DNA of 26,330 nucleotides from Alistipes sp. CAG:268 (GTDB lineage Bacteria; Bacteroidota; Bacteroidia; Bacteroidales; Rikenellaceae), in contig FR891988.1 in NCBI GenBank assembly GCA_000434235.1, forward strand, positions 1 to 26,330, in the 5' to 3' direction. The notes beneath the pieces are model-generated. The model was not told the DNA's origin. It was given only the letters and a program-made list of their open reading frames with translations, and did not search any database. This document shows, piece after piece, positions 23,775 to 26,330 of this stretch. Made by a program: the position numbers and the translations under genes. Numbering within the stretch: position 1 is the stretch's first letter; the number at the start of each line of letters is the position of its first letter.

Positions 23775-25009
23775 TTCCGGGCTTTGTAAATGAGTGTGGA
23801 CGCGTTCTCCTCGCGGAAAACGCGCTGGCTGAACGAGCGGATGCGCTCCGCATCGACGTCGCGGTAGCGTTCCACTTCGGCATTGATGAGCCGCAGGTCG
23901 CCGAGCATCTCGTAGTAGCCGAGGTTCATCGCCTTGTTCATCACGTTCAACTCGCCGAAGAGCGTGTTGGCCTCGAACTTGTTCTTCACCTTCTCGATCT
24001 CGTAGGGCGAGGGGGTACCGTTCTGCAGGGTGCGGATCTCCCCGCGGAAAGCCTCCTCGGCCTCCTCGGGCGTGACGCCCGGGAGCAGCTGCCCGGTGAA
24101 GACGAAGAGCCCCGGATCGACGTCGCCCGTGATGTAGGCATTGACGCTCGACAGCAGACGGCGCTCCTTGACCAGGTGGCGGTAGAGCCGCCCCGAGTCG
24201 CCCCCGGCCAGCAGGTCCGACACCAGGTCGGCCGTGTAGAAGTCGGGTTCGGTGCGGGCGCACATGTGGCAGGCCACCGTCACGGTCGTTGCCGGCACGT
24301 CGCGTTCGACCTCCTCGCGCCGCGCGGCGGTCTGCGCGGGCTCCTGCGGGACGGGTGCGGCGGTGTGCGGCGTATCCGCCAGCGGTTCGAACCACTTGGC
24401 GGCCAGGTCGAACATCCGCTCCTCGTCGAGGTCGGCCGAGATCGAGAGGATGGCGTTCGAGGGGTGGTAGTGCGTGCGGTAGAACGCCTCCACGTCGTCG
24501 AGCGAAGCGCCCTCGATGTGGCCGGTCTCCAGTCCGATGGCTGCCCAGCGGTAGGGGTGCACCTTGTAGGCCAGTGCCCGGAGCAGCATCGTCTGGTCGC
24601 CGTAGGGCTGGTTGAGGTAGCGCTGCCGGAACTCCTCGACCACCACACGTTTCTCCGTGTCGAGTTTTTCGGGTGTGATCTCCAGCCCCTCCATGCGGTC
24701 GCTCTCGAGCCAGAGGGCCGTCTCGATATTGTCCTTCGGCAGGGTGATGTAGAAATCCGTGTAGTCGTTGTTCGTGAAGGCGTTGTTGTCGCCCGAGGCC
24801 ATCTGTACGGGCAGGTCGAAATTCGGGACCTCGCGCGTCCCGCGGAACATCAGGTGTTCGAACAGGTGTGCGAACCCCGTGCGGGAGGGGTTCTCGTTGC
24901 GCGCCCCGACCTTGTAGAGCAGGTTCACGGCGGCCAGTTTCGACGTCCGGTCGCGATTGACGACGACCGTCAGTCCGTTTGCGAGCGTTTGTTTGCGGTA
25001 TGCGATCAT
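23771..25009 (-). CDS. M16-family zinc metallopeptidase (catalytic subunit)
   Basis: A 412-residue M16 protease. The inverted zinc motif HLFEH (His48, Glu51, His52) is intact, and the downstream Glu ligand fits KRVVVEEFRQR (125-126). The flanking blocks NGLTVVVNRD, GARNENPSRTGFAHLFEHLMFRGT and NAFTNNDYTDFYITLP are standard. No signal peptide precedes the domain (MIAYRKQTLANGL). It forms a coupled pair with the zinc-less M16 gene downstream (ATGA overlap), so an obligate heterodimer is likely; the substrate is unknown. A -7 box lies only four bases before the ATG. Confidence 0.94.
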   Translation of the reverse strand: MIAYRKQTLANGLTVVVNRDRTSKLAAVNLLYKVGARNENPSRTGFAHLFEHLMFRGTREVPNFDLPVQMASGDNNAFTNNDYTDFYITLPKDNIETALWLESDRMEGLEITPEKLDTEKRVVVEEFRQRYLNQPYGDQTMLLRALAYKVHPYRWAAIGLETGHIEGASLDDVEAFYRTHYHPSNAILSISADLDEERMFDLAAKWFEPLADTPHTAAPVPQEPAQTAARREEVERDVPATTVTVACHMCARTEPDFYTADLVSDLLAGGDSGRLYRHLVKERRLLSSVNAYITGDVDPGLFVFTGQLLPGVTPEEAEEAFRGEIRTLQNGTPSPYEIEKVKNKFEANTLFGELNVMNKAMNLGYYEMLGDLRLINAEVERYRDVDAERIRSFSQRVFREENASTLIYKARK

Positions 25010-25013
25010 GGGG

Positions 25014-25021
25014 CAAAGTTA
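25014..25021 (-). promoter_or_regulatory. -7 promoter element directly before the M16 start
   Basis: On the minus strand TAACTTTG fits TAnnTTTG exactly and ends four bases before the ATG at 25009, predicting a leaderless or nearly leaderless message. No -33 TTTG is seen at the right spacing. Confidence 0.55.
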
Positions 25022-25179
25022 GGAAAAAATGTGTGGATACGGATCGGACGCCCGTGCCGTGCCGCACATTTTCCCCGCATCGGTGCCAACGGCGTGCCGA
25101 AGTGCGTCGGAAGCTCCGCGGGCTGCCGCGGATTGCCCCAGACCCTTATTTTCAACTCGTTGATCCTGCGTGTGTTTGC

Positions 25180-26330
<1,151 letters not shown>

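Overview
The window looks like a chromosomal segment of a GC-rich Bacteroidetes bacterium, most likely a gut Alistipes or close Rikenellaceae relative. This is an inference from four things: the GC-rich coding sequence; several promoters of the Bacteroidetes form (TTTG, about 20 bp, TAnnTTTG); few purine-rich ribosome binding sites; and lineage-typical proteins (alpha-2 glycyl-tRNA synthetase, S16 with a long tail, an Mpi-like serine recombinase, an M16 protease pair). Most of it is housekeeping DNA. I see no prophage, insertion sequence, CRISPR array or rRNA.

Layout. Positions 1-324 hold the 3' end of radC. 469-2998 is a plus-strand run glyS-ruvX-def, closed by a terminator shared with a convergent small outer-membrane barrel gene (3143-3604). 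Then comes a minus-strand block: ppdK (3778-6507); a translationally coupled pair of a small XRE regulator and an exported protein that looks like a dead EEP-family nuclease (6670-7754); a putative lipoprotein (7949-8530); and mnmA, rimM and rpsP (8649-11061). 11304-11963 (+) is a serine recombinase of the Mpi invertase type, next to tRNA-Arg(UCU) (12034-12107, -).

12259-18493 (-) is a tightly packed operon read lptB-aroA-aroC-prmC-recX-M23 peptidase, with overlaps at most junctions. recQ (18595-20787, +) diverges from it and is followed by two tiny two-helix membrane proteins and a strong terminator. Directly after that terminator lies a promoter for rsmA/ksgA (21593-22444), whose message should be almost leaderless. 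A coupled M16 pair (22503-25009, -; one catalytic, one lacking the zinc motif) diverges from nifJ (25364 to the edge, +), a pyruvate:ferredoxin oxidoreductase. The 354-bp gap between them carries two 16-bp Rex-like palindromes.

Functionally the window joins translation and tRNA/ribosome modification (glyS, def, mnmA, rimM, rpsP, prmC, rsmA, tRNA-Arg), DNA repair and recombination (radC, ruvX, recX, recQ, serine recombinase), the envelope (lptB, M23, barrel, lipoprotein), shikimate-pathway end steps (aroA, aroC) and anaerobic pyruvate metabolism (ppdK, nifJ). The least ordinary items are the XRE/pseudo-EEP pair, the tandem palindromes before nifJ, the Mpi-like invertase, the EPSP synthase with a changed active-site loop, and the fused terminator-promoter before rsmA.
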